A DNA stretch of 64,000 nt from an uncultured Oscillospiraceae bacterium (GCA_910586535.1 CAJUHS010000004.1:91076-155075); one strand, 5' to 3'; shown: positions 1 to 8,414, counted from the first letter of the stretch. Program-made: numbers and translations. The notes: generated by a model from the sequence alone, not told the origin.

Positions 1-189
1 TTTGGACATTTTTACCGTAAAAGACAGCCCGTACAGAATTTCCATTGCCTCCTTGTAGGCGGGACAGGTGTTGGGGTCGCCCTCGCCGTTCACCGCAAAA
101 AATATCATTTCGGGAACGTCAATAAGCGAGGGCTTTGCGGCGGGCTGATACAAGTCCTTAAAGGCTTTTTTGTAGTCAAGTTTTTCCAT
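1..189 (-). CDS. GyrI-like small-molecule-binding protein, N-terminal part
   Basis: Only the first 63 codons lie in the window; the rest runs off the left edge. The protein begins MEKLDYKKAFKDLY and contains a VPEMIFFAVNGEGDPNT segment, typical of the GyrI-like (effector-binding, SOUL-like fold) family of small cytoplasmic proteins thought to bind hydrophobic ligands. It is the last visible gene of a leftward five-gene operon: its ATG lies inside the final codons of the DUF3795 gene upstream (14-nt overlap), implying translational coupling. A second GyrI-like gene heads the same operon. Family call is by motif recall; the ligand is unknown. Confidence 0.7.
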   Translation of the reverse strand, partial: MEKLDYKKAFKDLYQPAAKPSLIDVPEMIFFAVNGEGDPNTCPAYKEAMEILYGLSFTVKMSK

Positions 190-634
190 TCAGAACAGTT
201 TCCTTTCCGTTTTCGATAAGAGCAATAACGTCCTCCGCTTTGCTGAAAACATCGTAGTCCCCCGTGTAGTTTTTCTGGTCGCGGTGGTAGATAATGCCGT
301 TTTTCTCATTCTCGGCTATCCTTTTAGCAAAGCGTTCCATACCGTTTTCTTTTATGTACCGCACAAAAGCCACAAGTCTTACGCCGTGCTTGGAAAGGTC
401 GTGCATATCCTTTCCGCAGGGGAAATCCGAGCATTCCCAGCAGCCCTTTAAATTCTTTTCGTCACAGCATTTCCGCTGAAAGCAGCAGCACTCTATTTCC
501 TCCTGCCTGCTGAAATTGCAGCCTTTGCAATGTGTGCGTTCGCTGCAAAGCTCGCAGATAAGTCCGCATGGCGCAACGCTTGCGGAAATCTTTTCTTCAG
601 CGGACTCCAGTGCGTTACACTCATCATAGGTCAT
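176..634 (-). CDS. DUF3795 cysteine-rich protein
   Basis: 152 residues. The N-terminal third is cysteine-dense: VAPCGLICELC, then CKGCNF, ECCCFQRKCC and CWECSDFPCGK. This spacing is the signature of DUF3795, a family of small bacterial proteins that probably bind metal, with no established biochemical role. The C-terminal half (about residues 75-152) has no cysteines and is probably helical. The gene sits between the PNPOx-like gene (start/stop overlap of 4 nt at 631-634) and the partial GyrI-like gene, so it is co-translated in the operon. Metal binding is inferred from the cysteine pairs; function unknown. Confidence 0.75.
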   Translation of the reverse strand: MTYDECNALESAEEKISASVAPCGLICELCSERTHCKGCNFSRQEEIECCCFQRKCCDEKNLKGCWECSDFPCGKDMHDLSKHGVRLVAFVRYIKENGMERFAKRIAENEKNGIIYHRDQKNYTGDYDVFSKAEDVIALIENGKETVLNGKT

Positions 635-1083
635 AGCTTGTACTCCTTTCGGTAGGACAAATTTTCAAAGTCCCAGTATTCCATATAAGGTTTTGCAAGC
701 TCATAGCTCCATGAATATATAAGCGTGGGGACAAATTCCAAAACCCGTTCCTGTTCAAGCTTCGAGTAGTTCATATAGGCGGGCAGAAAATATTTTTTCA
801 GCGCCTTTGTAAAAAATTCATTTTCGGCGGGTCTTCCGATATTGCGGCACTTTCCCTCTATGGAAAAGTTTTTAACTGATAACGCGGCGTTTTCATTTTC
901 AGAAAGCTGCCTGAATTTCAGGTAATTCTCATCTGTCTGACAGTAAAATTTTCCATTCAGTACCACCGCGCTCACAGGGCGGGAAGTTACTCTGTTTTCG
1001 GAGCAGGTGGATAAAACCATTACTCCGTGAGAACCGATTTTCTTCCACAGAGCGGGAAGCTTTTGTGAAAATTCCGTATCCAT
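631..1083 (-). CDS. pyridoxamine 5'-phosphate oxidase-like flavin-fold protein
   Basis: 150 residues starting at MDTEFSQKLPALWKK. The frame stays open upstream to 1200, but that stretch overlaps the DUF1706 gene; the ATG at 1083 lies just after that gene's stop and behind a purine-rich site, so I chose it. The segment GVMVLSTCSENRVTSRPVSAVV followed by GKFYCQTDENYLKFRQL matches the split-barrel FMN-binding PNPOx-like family, often annotated as general-stress or nitroimidazole-type flavoproteins. The protein is short and single-domain. Position in the small-protein operon suggests a detoxification or stress role, but the substrate cannot be told from sequence. Confidence 0.75.
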   Translation of the reverse strand: MDTEFSQKLPALWKKIGSHGVMVLSTCSENRVTSRPVSAVVLNGKFYCQTDENYLKFRQLSENENAALSVKNFSIEGKCRNIGRPAENEFFTKALKKYFLPAYMNYSKLEQERVLEFVPTLIYSWSYELAKPYMEYWDFENLSYRKEYKL

Positions 1084-1088
1084 AAAGC

Positions 1089-1631
1089 TCACTTCCCCTT
1101 GCAGTTCTTGACGTGGGCTTTCAGCTTTTTCATCGCCCAGTCGTAGTGGCCTGACGTGTCGGAAACAAAGTAAGAGCCAAGCGCATTTCCGCCCGTCCAT
1201 TTGAAATATCCTTTTGTGAAAAGCTCCTCGTTGGTGTATTTTTCCGCAAGCTTCATTGTTTCGGCGTGGGATTTTTCCACAAGAGCCTTTGCCTCCTCAA
1301 GCGTTGTGGACTGGTGCTTTTCCCAAAGCTTTACGTTCATTTCGCCGTAGGTTTTCCAGTTGTACGGCTCGGGGAGAAACGGTTTGCTTTCACCGTTCTC
1401 GTTTGCTTTCACCCAGTTCAGGAGAAGCATATGCCACTCGTAAAGATGGATAAGAACGTCCCGAAGATTTTTGTCCCGCTTCCAATGCGCTTCTTTCTTT
1501 TTCACGTCCTCAGAAAAGTCAAAGGAGGCTTCAAGCTGTTCCTCCGTAAGAGAGGAAATAAGCTTGTTCAGCTTAGCGTAATTTTCATCCGCCGCTTTCA
1601 GCAGTTCGTCCTTTGTGGTTGGTCTGCTCAT
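1089..1631 (-). CDS. ClbS/DfsB family (DUF1706) four-helix-bundle protein
   Basis: 180 residues, starting MSRPTTKDELLKAADENYAK. The KDELL start, the internal RDVLIHLYEWH segment and the late SDTSGHYDWAMKKLK segment are diagnostic of DUF1706, a DinB-like four-helix-bundle family that includes the colibactin self-resistance protein ClbS. Most homologues are housekeeping proteins of unknown function, so no toxin link should be assumed here. The gene lies 10 nt from the upstream GyrI-like gene and 5 nt from the PNPOx-like start, so it is the second gene of the operon. Family assignment is strong; the reaction is unknown. Confidence 0.85.
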   Translation of the reverse strand: MSRPTTKDELLKAADENYAKLNKLISSLTEEQLEASFDFSEDVKKKEAHWKRDKNLRDVLIHLYEWHMLLLNWVKANENGESKPFLPEPYNWKTYGEMNVKLWEKHQSTTLEEAKALVEKSHAETMKLAEKYTNEELFTKGYFKWTGGNALGSYFVSDTSGHYDWAMKKLKAHVKNCKGK

Positions 1632-1641
1632 AAACTTTACC

Positions 1642-2112
1642 TCATTTCAATCCAATGTAAACGCGTATATCCGCGAATTTCGGGTCGGCGCTGCGGTACT
1701 CCTCAAAATCGCAGACATAGGCTCGGTCTAAGTCCATGACCCATAATTCCTGCCACAGCTTCTGAATCGCGGCAAGCTGTTCCGCCGTATCCATTTCTCC
1801 CGTTATGGAAAACACCGCATATTTTCCCGCAGGGATTCTTATAACGCTCATTCCTTCGGGAAGCTTGTCCGCACCGTTTACTGCGCAGCCTACTGCGGCG
1901 GTGTAGTCTCCCTTTTCGTCGGAGGAATACTCCGTGTACAGACCAAGAGCATAAGCGTCGGTACGGTCTTTCACGGAATTATAAATTCCCTCCGAGTAGA
2001 ATTTCTGCCAGAGTCCGCCGATGACGGCTCCCATTTCGGGAGAGGCGTTGTTTGTCCTTGCGGTAAGGACTGCGGCGTTTTTTTCTTTCAGTTCAACAAT
2101 TTCGTAATTCAT
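1642..2112 (-). CDS. GyrI-like / AraC effector-binding domain protein
   Basis: 156 residues from the ATG at 2112, preceded by a GAGGTAAT site; an in-frame upstream ATG at 2157 lacks one and lies upstream of the probable transcription start. The protein starts MNYEIVELKEKNAAVLTAR and contains GGLWQKFY, VGCAVNGADKLPEGMSVIRIPAGKYAVF and a C-terminal ADIRVYIGLK. This is the stand-alone effector-binding (AraC_E_bind, GyrI-like) arrangement. It is the first gene of the leftward operon, directly behind a promoter whose -10 is overlapped by an inverted repeat. There is no DNA-binding domain, so it is probably a ligand sequestering or hydrolysing protein rather than a regulator. Confidence 0.8.
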   Translation of the reverse strand: MNYEIVELKEKNAAVLTARTNNASPEMGAVIGGLWQKFYSEGIYNSVKDRTDAYALGLYTEYSSDEKGDYTAAVGCAVNGADKLPEGMSVIRIPAGKYAVFSITGEMDTAEQLAAIQKLWQELWVMDLDRAYVCDFEEYRSADPKFADIRVYIGLK

Positions 2113-2120
2113 ATGATTAC

Positions 2121-2156
2121 CTCGTTTCATTTTTGTTGTTTGAAACGAGTATAACA
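2121..2156 (-). promoter_or_regulatory. extended -10 promoter with 9-bp inverted-repeat operator
   Basis: On the minus strand TGTTATACT (2156-2148) forms an extended -10 box. A perfect inverted repeat, CTCGTTTCA at 2121-2129 and TGAAACGAG at 2141-2149, overlaps the end of the -10 and spans the expected transcription start. That position fits a repressor operator for the five-gene operon. The regulator is not in the window. Confidence 0.55.
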
Positions 2157-2189
2157 CACATAATGTGACAACAGTACGTCATATTAAAA

Positions 2190-2232
2190 AAGTTTTTAAA
2201 AAAAGAGGGCAGACTGTTTGTCCTCCCTCTTT
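2190..2232 (-). terminator. intrinsic terminator of the hemerythrin gene
   Basis: On the minus strand an AAAGAGGG/CCCTCTTT stem (arms 2225-2232 and 2202-2209) is followed by a T-rich run, 50-90 nt after the hemerythrin stop. It separates that gene from the operon promoter. Confidence 0.75.
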
Positions 2233-2283
2233 CCGTTTTTCAAAAATGTTTATGTATAGCTGCATTGCTATATTGCTATATTA

Positions 2284-3186
2284 CTATATTGCTATTGCGG
2301 ATTTTCTTCTTATGCAGAGAGCAATATATCCGTACATAGTCCTCCAAAGCATACTGTAATCGGGATACCCTGCTTCAAAGCTTTCGTAAAAATCCTTGCT
2401 CTTTAAAAATACGCTGTTGGTATTTTCAAGCGCCTCGGATTCAAAAGCCTTGATAACCGTTGAATCAAAGGACTTAACGATCTCCGCGATCATCGGCTGC
2501 ATTACCTCGCTCAGCTCGAAAGCCTTTTTGTTCATTATTTTTGATACGACCTTTTCGACCATAGGCTCTTCAACGGCGGTTGTAACGGTATAGACCGTGC
2601 CGAATTTGTCGGTAAATTCATCACAGTAGCAGAAGAGCTTTCCAAGCTCATAGCCCTGATAGTTTTTGCTTACAAGCGTCGCGGGAACCTGAAACAAGCC
2701 GTTAATAACGGTTTTGCCGATCTCCTCCAGCCTGTCCGTTCCGCTGTCGTCGGGTATCTGTTTCCATCTGCTCCGCACTTTTCCGGTTATCGCTTGATCC
2801 TCGATAAGAACGTGCGCCGCCAGCCAGCCTGCGCAGGCTCCCGCAAAATGCTCCATGGACTCCATGGAATAGCCCTGAGACGTTACCTCCCTTTCCAGAG
2901 CGGGGATAACCACGTCACGCATATTGTCGTGAACCTTTTTGTGCATTTTATAGCCATGATAACCGATGGAAAGCTGATAAGCCTCCTCCTCGGCAAAATG
3001 CTTTATTGCATAGCTTTTCAGGTACTTAAGAGCCTCGATGCAGGTCATTTTGTTTTTTTCAAAATTATTATCCATAAAATTTCTTATGATGCGTCCAACA
3101 ATTGAAAAAAGCTGCTTGTGAGCGTCGTCGATTGACTTAACTCCTATGCTGTAGTCATTGCTCCATTCAAAAATATTCTGCTCCAT
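2284..3186 (-). CDS. bacteriohemerythrin with unassigned C-terminal domain
   Basis: 300 residues from the ATG at 3186, chosen because GGGAGG lies about 10 nt upstream; a nearer in-frame ATG would be only 1 nt from it. Residues 1-135 are a hemerythrin domain with all expected di-iron ligands: H23 in DDAHKQL, H63 and E67 in HFAEEE, H82 and H86 in MHKKVH, and H125 and D130 in AHVLIED. Such domains bind oxygen reversibly, as oxygen carriers or sensors in anaerobes. Residues 150-300 are not recognised; they lack a methyl-accepting or GGDEF signature and look mixed alpha/beta. Single-gene unit with its own terminator, divergent from the diguanylate cyclase gene. Confidence 0.85.
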   Translation of the reverse strand: MEQNIFEWSNDYSIGVKSIDDAHKQLFSIVGRIIRNFMDNNFEKNKMTCIEALKYLKSYAIKHFAEEEAYQLSIGYHGYKMHKKVHDNMRDVVIPALEREVTSQGYSMESMEHFAGACAGWLAAHVLIEDQAITGKVRSRWKQIPDDSGTDRLEEIGKTVINGLFQVPATLVSKNYQGYELGKLFCYCDEFTDKFGTVYTVTTAVEEPMVEKVVSKIMNKKAFELSEVMQPMIAEIVKSFDSTVIKAFESEALENTNSVFLKSKDFYESFEAGYPDYSMLWRTMYGYIALCIRRKSAIAI

Positions 3187-3578
3187 AATAATCATTCCTC
3201 CCAATGTTATTAATACAATATTAACATATTGCGGATTAAAAGTCAAGAGTTTCCTGTCAAAATCCAAGGGAATCGATTTTGCAATGCAATGCGGATTTTT
3301 GTTTAGCAGGGAGCTCCCGCGGACTAAGTTCCACTGCGCATACCTGTGCAGATCTGCGCAGATTTGTTTAAACAATTACAAAGCATTGTCCTTCAAGGAT
3401 TAGAAAGCTTGTTGGAATTTTAAATTTATTTTATCAGCAAAACTGATTTCCATGATGACCCGTTTGCCGAGGTTGACATTTTTATCCGGACGATGTATAA
3501 TAAATACAATATTCGTCGTATTATTCCGCCGGTCTGCAGCGGAGGTATGACGCCGAATTTCGGATCGGAGGAAGACGA
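3187..3578 (+). promoter_or_regulatory. intergenic region with TTGACA-N17-TATAAT promoter at 3473-3501
   Basis: This 392-nt divergent region carries a consensus sigma-A promoter (TTGACA 3473-3478, TATAAT 3496-3501, 17-bp spacer) reading into the GGDEF gene about 75 nt later. Between 3300 and 3370 there are short palindromes (GGGAGCTCCC, TGCGCAGATCTGCGCA) with no assigned role. No coding sequence was seen. Confidence 0.7.
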
Positions 3579-4658
3579 GTGAAATTTACATATTCTGTAA
3601 AAGGGATAATCAACGGTACCGTAAGGATCAGCGACAGAACGAAGTACAGCGTGATAACCGCCGCGATAGCCTGCGTTCACGTGCTTCTGGTCTATGTTTT
3701 CGTAACGATAGGCTCGCTCCCGATGACAGTATACAACATTTGCAGCGTAGCCGGATATCTGCTTTGCCTGCCTTTTATAAGACGCAACGCCCTCGGCTGG
3801 GTGTTTGCGTATATATGTGTGGAGGTTCCGCTCCATTCCATGCTGGCTATCTATACGGCAGGGTGGGATTTTGGTTTTGCAATGTACCTGATAGCTATTG
3901 TTCCCGTGGGATTTGATATGTCATTTGCGCTTAAAAATCCTTTGAGAGGAATAAAAATATCCACGATATTCGGCATAGTAAGCTTTGCCGTGTTTATTTC
4001 ATGCAGAATGTACTCTTACTACAATCTGCCGCTCTACAGTACGGACAGCACGCTTTTTGTACAGACTGTTTATTTTATAAATATGCTGTGCACATTTACG
4101 CTGCTGCTTGTATATTCGCTGATTTTCGCTTCGGAAATAAACGCGGCTCAGACGGTACTGCGGCAGAAAAACGCCGAGCTTGCTAAACTTGCGTCAAAGG
4201 ATACCCTTACCGGATTTTACAACCGCCGTAAAATGCATGAGTATCTTTTAGACGCCGCCGGGGGAAAGGAACCGTTTTCTCTGATAATGAGCGACATCGA
4301 CAATTTTAAAAAGCTTAACGACAGCTACGGTCACGACTGCGGAGACGAGGCTCTCAAAGCTGTTTCCGACGCTTGCAGAGGCTGTATTGCGGAGGGCGAC
4401 AGGATATGCCGCTGGGGAGGAGAGGAGTTTCTCATACTTACAAACCGTTCCCTTGACGGCGCGGCGGATACGGCGGAAAAAATACGTTCAGCCGTGGAAA
4501 ACTGCAGTCTGGTCTTTGGCGGGAACGATATAAAAACAACTATGACTCTCGGCGTGGCGGAGTTCGATCCGTCTTCGACGATAGACAAGGTCATCACCGC
4601 CGCCGACCAAAAGCTCTATGCAGGAAAAAACAGCGGAAAGAACCGCGTAGTCAAGTAG
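3579..4658 (+). CDS. membrane-anchored GGDEF diguanylate cyclase
   Basis: 359 residues starting at a GTG preceded by GGAGGAAG. About six hydrophobic segments occupy residues 25-200, giving an integral-membrane sensor of undefined class. After a short helical linker comes a GGDEF domain: LASKDTLTGFYNRR, DIDNFKKLNDSYGHDCGD, then the active-site GGEEF at residues 280-284 within RWGGEEFLIL. An intact GG(D/E)EF predicts synthesis of cyclic di-GMP from two GTP at the membrane. It has its own promoter. Cyclic di-GMP production fits the motile, surface-attaching lifestyle suggested by the che cluster. The input signal is unknown. Confidence 0.92.
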   Translation: MKFTYSVKGIINGTVRISDRTKYSVITAAIACVHVLLVYVFVTIGSLPMTVYNICSVAGYLLCLPFIRRNALGWVFAYICVEVPLHSMLAIYTAGWDFGFAMYLIAIVPVGFDMSFALKNPLRGIKISTIFGIVSFAVFISCRMYSYYNLPLYSTDSTLFVQTVYFINMLCTFTLLLVYSLIFASEINAAQTVLRQKNAELAKLASKDTLTGFYNRRKMHEYLLDAAGGKEPFSLIMSDIDNFKKLNDSYGHDCGDEALKAVSDACRGCIAEGDRICRWGGEEFLILTNRSLDGAADTAEKIRSAVENCSLVFGGNDIKTTMTLGVAEFDPSSTIDKVITAADQKLYAGKNSGKNRVVK

Positions 4659-4677
4659 AAACAGGGGGAGTGCCGAA

Positions 4678-5397
4678 ATGCCGAGATTTTTTACCGACAA
4701 GCCTGCGGATGATATTATTACCGTAACAGGAAGCGATGCGGTTCATATGGGATATTCCCTGAGAATGAAGGTCGGCGATCCGGTCACGTTCTGTCATTCG
4801 GGGACTGATTATTTCTGCCGCATTGAAAGCATGAACGGCAGCGAGGTGGTCTGCCGCGTGGAAAGTTCAGAGCAGAGCCGCTCCGAGCCGACTGCGGCGG
4901 TCACGCTTTATCAGGCTTTTCCCAAGCAGGACAAGCTTGACTATATCGTACAGAAAACTACCGAGCTGGGAATAACGAGGATAGTTCCGTTTATTTCGGC
5001 AAGGTGCGTTTCCAGACCGGAGGGCAAGTCCGCTGAAAAAAAGCTTGAGCGTATGCGCCGTATCGCCGAAGAGGCGGCTAAGCAGTCGGGCAGGGGAATG
5101 ATACCCGAAATAGCTCCGCTGACCGATATGCGCGGAGCTGTTGAGGATATGAAAAAATGTGCCGTTAAGCTCTTCTGCTACGAAAACGGGGGCAGGCGGC
5201 TTTCGGAAGTCAGTTTGCCGGAAAGCGGGTCCATAGGCGTAATGATAGGCTCCGAGGGAGGCTTTGAGCGAGCCGAGGCGGACATGGCTGAGGCGGCGGG
5301 AGCAATCAGGATATGGCTTGGCGAACGTATACTCAGGTGCGAGACCTGTCCTGTGGCGGTAACGGCGATACTCATGCACCTGACCGGGAATATGTGA
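4678..5397 (+). CDS. rsmE: 16S rRNA m3U1498 methyltransferase
   Basis: 239 residues, the usual RsmE length. It begins MPRFFTDKPADD, the family-typical N-terminal PUA-like start. The SPOUT-fold signatures follow: KQDKLDYIVQKTTELGITRI in the middle, and near the C-terminus GVMIGSEGGF then LGERILRCETCPVAV, which form the trefoil knot that binds S-adenosylmethionine. The enzyme methylates N3 of U1498 in the small-subunit decoding region. It starts 20 nt after the GGDEF gene and is followed by a terminator, so the two are probably co-transcribed. Confidence 0.95.
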   Translation: MPRFFTDKPADDIITVTGSDAVHMGYSLRMKVGDPVTFCHSGTDYFCRIESMNGSEVVCRVESSEQSRSEPTAAVTLYQAFPKQDKLDYIVQKTTELGITRIVPFISARCVSRPEGKSAEKKLERMRRIAEEAAKQSGRGMIPEIAPLTDMRGAVEDMKKCAVKLFCYENGGRRLSEVSLPESGSIGVMIGSEGGFERAEADMAEAAGAIRIWLGERILRCETCPVAVTAILMHLTGNM

Positions 5398-5440
5398 TAC
5401 CGGTATTGAATAAAAACCTCAAACTGATACAAACACATTC

Positions 5441-5476
5441 GGAACGCTGATAAATGCGTTCCGTTTTTGCTTTTTT
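5441..5476 (+). terminator. terminator after rsmE
   Basis: GGAACGC (5441-5447) pairs with GCGTTCC (5456-5462) across an 8-nt loop and is followed by a T-rich tract. It lies 44 nt past the rsmE stop. Confidence 0.85.
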
Positions 5477-5500
5477 ACGCATTTTCAGGAAAAACAGGTA

Positions 5501-5529
5501 TTGACAGATAAAGAAAAAAATGCTATAAT
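5501..5529 (+). promoter_or_regulatory. sigma-A promoter of secDF
   Basis: TTGACA at 5501-5506 and TATAAT at 5524-5529 with an exact 17-bp spacer, about 50 nt upstream of the secD start codon. Confidence 0.85.
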
Positions 5530-5577
5530 AAAACGATAATTTGTGTTGCAGAATGTAACAAAACAGGAGGTTAAATC

Positions 5578-6990
5578 GTGAGGAAAATAAAAAAGCCTGT
5601 TTTCTTCGTCGTTTTTGCGCTTATACTCTTATTTGCGGCTTCCGTATTTTTTGGAGTTACCACATACTACGGCGATATGAATACAGTTTATGTCAAAGGC
5701 GTTGACAACATCCGCTTCGGTATTGACATCAGGGGCGGCGTTGACGTTACCTTTACTTCACCGGAGGATATCGACGCTACCGACGCGCAGCTTGACGCTG
5801 CCAAAGAGGTTATAGTTCAGCGTATGATAAACCTGGGTATCACCGATTACGAAAGCTTTATCGATTACGGGAACGACCGTATAATCGTAAGATTTCCCTG
5901 GAAAGAGGGCGAAGCGAACTTCGACCCTGAGGAAGCGGTAAAGGAGCTGGGCGAGACTGCCGAGCTGACCTTCCGCGAGGGCTACGAGGTGGACGAGGCG
6001 GGTATGTACACCGGCGTGACAAAGGATAACGTTATCCTTGTGGGTTCGGACGTACAGGAGGCCTACGCCGCATACAGCGAGGACAAATCGGGGAACCTTG
6101 AATGGCAGGTAAGCCTTGAGCTTACGAGCGAGGGTGCAAAGAAATTTGCGGACGCTACAACAAAGCTTGCTCCGTCCCGTGGGGTCATCTCCATATGGAT
6201 GGACGAGACCTGTTTCTCATATCCCCAGGTTCAGACTGCTATCACGGACGGACGCGCTTCAATCACAGGAAACTTTGACGCTGACGAAGCAAAGGCTCTT
6301 GCCGATAAGATCAATTCGGGCGCGCTGCCCTTTAAGCTTGTTACAGCAAGCTTTTCCACAATTTCACCCAGTCTCGGTTCCGGCGCGCTTGAAGCAATGG
6401 TTGTTGCAGGTATTATTGCATTTGCGTTCATCGCTGTGTTTATGATAGCTTTGTACCGTCTTCCCGGCGCAGTCGCGGTTGTCGCTTTGGTTGGACAGGT
6501 AGCGGGTACGCTGGCGTTCATTTCGGGTTACTTCGGATTCATGAACGGTTCTATCCTGACGATACCCGGTATAGCGGGTATCATTCTTGCGGTAGGTATG
6601 GGTGTTGACGCTAACATCATTACCTCCGAGCGTATCAGGGAGGAGCTTGCAAACGGCAAGACTCTTGACGGTTCTATCGAGTCGGGCTTCAGGAGAGCTT
6701 TCTCCGCTATCCTCGACGGAAACGTGACTATGATACTTGTTGCAATAATCCTTATGGGCGCGTTCGGTACTCCCGACAGCATCTTCTCAAAGCTGCTGCA
6801 CTTCGTGTTCTTTATGTTCGGTCCCTCAACCGCAGGAACGATCTATTCTTTCGGCTTTACACTTCTTACGGGCGTTGCGCTGAACCTTTTCTTCGGCGTA
6901 CTCTGCTCCAGACTTATGCTTGCGTCCCTGTCCAAATTCAAGGCGTTAAGAAATCCCAAGCTTTACGGAGGTGTCAGACATGAACAATAA
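5578..6990 (+). CDS. secD: protein translocase subunit SecD
   Basis: 470 residues from a GTG preceded by AGGAGG. One membrane segment at residues 8-28, then FGIDIRGGVDVTF (the SecD D1 motif), a long extracytoplasmic P1 region, and five further membrane segments from about residue 265 that contain GMGVDANIITSERIREE, the D4-type motif, and the late GVLCSRL. SecD and SecF form an accessory proton-motive-force-driven complex that pulls preproteins through SecYEG. The extracytoplasmic domain is compact, normal for clostridial SecD. The next gene starts inside its last codons. Confidence 0.95.
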   Translation: MRKIKKPVFFVVFALILLFAASVFFGVTTYYGDMNTVYVKGVDNIRFGIDIRGGVDVTFTSPEDIDATDAQLDAAKEVIVQRMINLGITDYESFIDYGNDRIIVRFPWKEGEANFDPEEAVKELGETAELTFREGYEVDEAGMYTGVTKDNVILVGSDVQEAYAAYSEDKSGNLEWQVSLELTSEGAKKFADATTKLAPSRGVISIWMDETCFSYPQVQTAITDGRASITGNFDADEAKALADKINSGALPFKLVTASFSTISPSLGSGALEAMVVAGIIAFAFIAVFMIALYRLPGAVAVVALVGQVAGTLAFISGYFGFMNGSILTIPGIAGIILAVGMGVDANIITSERIREELANGKTLDGSIESGFRRAFSAILDGNVTMILVAIILMGAFGTPDSIFSKLLHFVFFMFGPSTAGTIYSFGFTLLTGVALNLFFGVLCSRLMLASLSKFKALRNPKLYGGVRHEQ

Positions 6991-7933
6991 ATTCAATATT
7001 GATTTTGTCGCCCGCAAAAAGCTGTTCTTTATAATTTCCATTGCGGCTATTGCGGTCTCGATACTTTCATCGTTTATTTTCGGAGCTAACCTCGACATTC
7101 AGTTCAAGGGCGGTACTATCCTGACCTATATTTACGACGGAGCTATTGATCAGTCCCAGTTTGAGGCTGACGCCACCGCCGCTCTGGAGGGAATAGGCGT
7201 TACCTCCACGGTGGGCGAGGATTTTTCCTCGGGCAGGAACAACATTCAGCTTTCGCTTATTTCAAACAGCGGACTTACCTCGGACAAGCAGATAGCTCTT
7301 TCGGACGCGATATCCGAAAAGTACGCCGCAAACAACATCGAGCTTCTGGAATCCTCGGACGTTTCCCCGTCTTCGGGACGTGAATTTTTTCTTAAATGTA
7401 TCGTTGCGGTACTGCTTTCCTTTATCGTTCTTATTGTTTATATCGCGTTGCGGTTCAAGAACATCGGAGGCTGGCTTGCCGGCGTATGCGCCGTTACCGC
7501 TCTGCTTCACGACTGTATAATTGTTTACGGAACGTTTATTATCTGCCATATGTCCATCAATGCAAACTTTATGGCGGTAGTACTGACGATACTGGGTTAC
7601 TCGATAAACAATACCATTGTAATTTACGACCGTATCCGCGAGAACGAGATACTGTTCCGGAAGAAGAAAACCAAGACCGAAATTGTCAACATGAGCATAA
7701 ACCAGTCCCTGACACGTTCGGTGAACACGTCGATAACTACTATCGTGGCAATGCTTGCGGTAACTATCGTTGCGGCGGTTTACGGGGTAACGTCGATAAT
7801 TTCTTTCTCGCTTCCTATGATGATCGGCATGATCGCGGGCGCGTATTCGTCGGTATGCTTCACCTGTCCTCTGTGGCTGACTCTTGAAGATAAAATCGGC
7901 AAAAAGCCTAAGGCCAAAAAAGCCAAGGCGTAA
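6980..7933 (+). CDS. secF: protein translocase subunit SecF
   Basis: 317 residues from the ATG at 6980, chosen because GGAGG at 6967-6971 is 8 nt upstream; a GTG at 6971 would overlap that site. It starts MNNKFNIDFVARKKLFF, carries NLDIQFKGGT (SecF F1 motif), and has a six-helix core with TVLGYSINNTIVIYDRIREN and SITTIVAM. It overlaps the end of secD by 11 nt. The tail is lysine-rich, as in many SecF proteins. Function as for SecD. Confidence 0.95.
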   Translation: MNNKFNIDFVARKKLFFIISIAAIAVSILSSFIFGANLDIQFKGGTILTYIYDGAIDQSQFEADATAALEGIGVTSTVGEDFSSGRNNIQLSLISNSGLTSDKQIALSDAISEKYAANNIELLESSDVSPSSGREFFLKCIVAVLLSFIVLIVYIALRFKNIGGWLAGVCAVTALLHDCIIVYGTFIICHMSINANFMAVVLTILGYSINNTIVIYDRIRENEILFRKKKTKTEIVNMSINQSLTRSVNTSITTIVAMLAVTIVAAVYGVTSIISFSLPMMIGMIAGAYSSVCFTCPLWLTLEDKIGKKPKAKKAKA

Positions 7934-7997
7934 TTTTGATAACGGTTTCTGCGGCGGGCACAAATGTGTCTGCCGCAGATTTTTCGGAGGGGTTTTT

Positions 7998-8411
7998 ATG
8001 TGGCTTTTATTTGCTGTATTATCGTCTGTATTTGCGGCTCTCACGTCGATTCTTGCAAAGGTCGGGATTGAAGGCGTGGACTCAAACCTTGCCACGGCTC
8101 TGCGAACGGCGGTGGTTCTCGTTATGGCTTGGGGAATGGTTTTTATAACAAACGCACACACCGGTATCGGAGACATCGGCAGGAAAAGCTGGATATTTCT
8201 GATCCTGTCGGGACTTGCGACCGGGGCTTCCTGGCTTTGCTACTACAAAGCTCTGCAAATGGGGGAGGCTTCAAAGGTTGTACCGATAGACAAAATGAGC
8301 ACCGTGCTTACTCTGATATTGGCGTTTGTTTTTCTGCATGAAAAGTTTACGCCCAAGTCAATTATCGGCTGCGTTCTTATCGCGGCGGGAACTTTGTTAA
8401 TGGTAATTTGA
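7998..8411 (+). CDS. EamA-type small membrane transporter
   Basis: 137 residues from the ATG at 7998, placed after GGAGGGG. Four or five transmembrane helices: a first at residues 2-20, and a C-terminal set ending FLHEKFTPKSIIGCVLIAAGTLLMVI, which is the EamA repeat signature. It is one EamA repeat instead of the usual two, so it probably works as a dimer, like small multidrug-resistance transporters. It begins 64 nt after secF, possibly on the same transcript. Substrate unknown. Confidence 0.8.
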   Translation: MWLLFAVLSSVFAALTSILAKVGIEGVDSNLATALRTAVVLVMAWGMVFITNAHTGIGDIGRKSWIFLILSGLATGASWLCYYKALQMGEASKVVPIDKMSTVLTLILAFVFLHEKFTPKSIIGCVLIAAGTLLMVI

Positions 8412-8414
8412 CAG

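Noticed and set aside
2264..2297. Short tandem TGCTATAT-like repeats
   Set aside because: Only three imperfect copies at the 3' end of the hemerythrin gene; too short to be CRISPR or a regulatory array.
3300..3370. Cluster of short palindromes near 3.3 kb
   Set aside because: GGGAGCTCCC and TGCGCAGATCTGCGCA are not placed relative to a promoter or gene in a way that supports a site.
7262..8176. 304-codon open frame antisense to secF
   Set aside because: Its product is repeat-like and Arg/Tyr/His-rich, as expected from a shadow of secF codons; no ribosome site; secF is certain.
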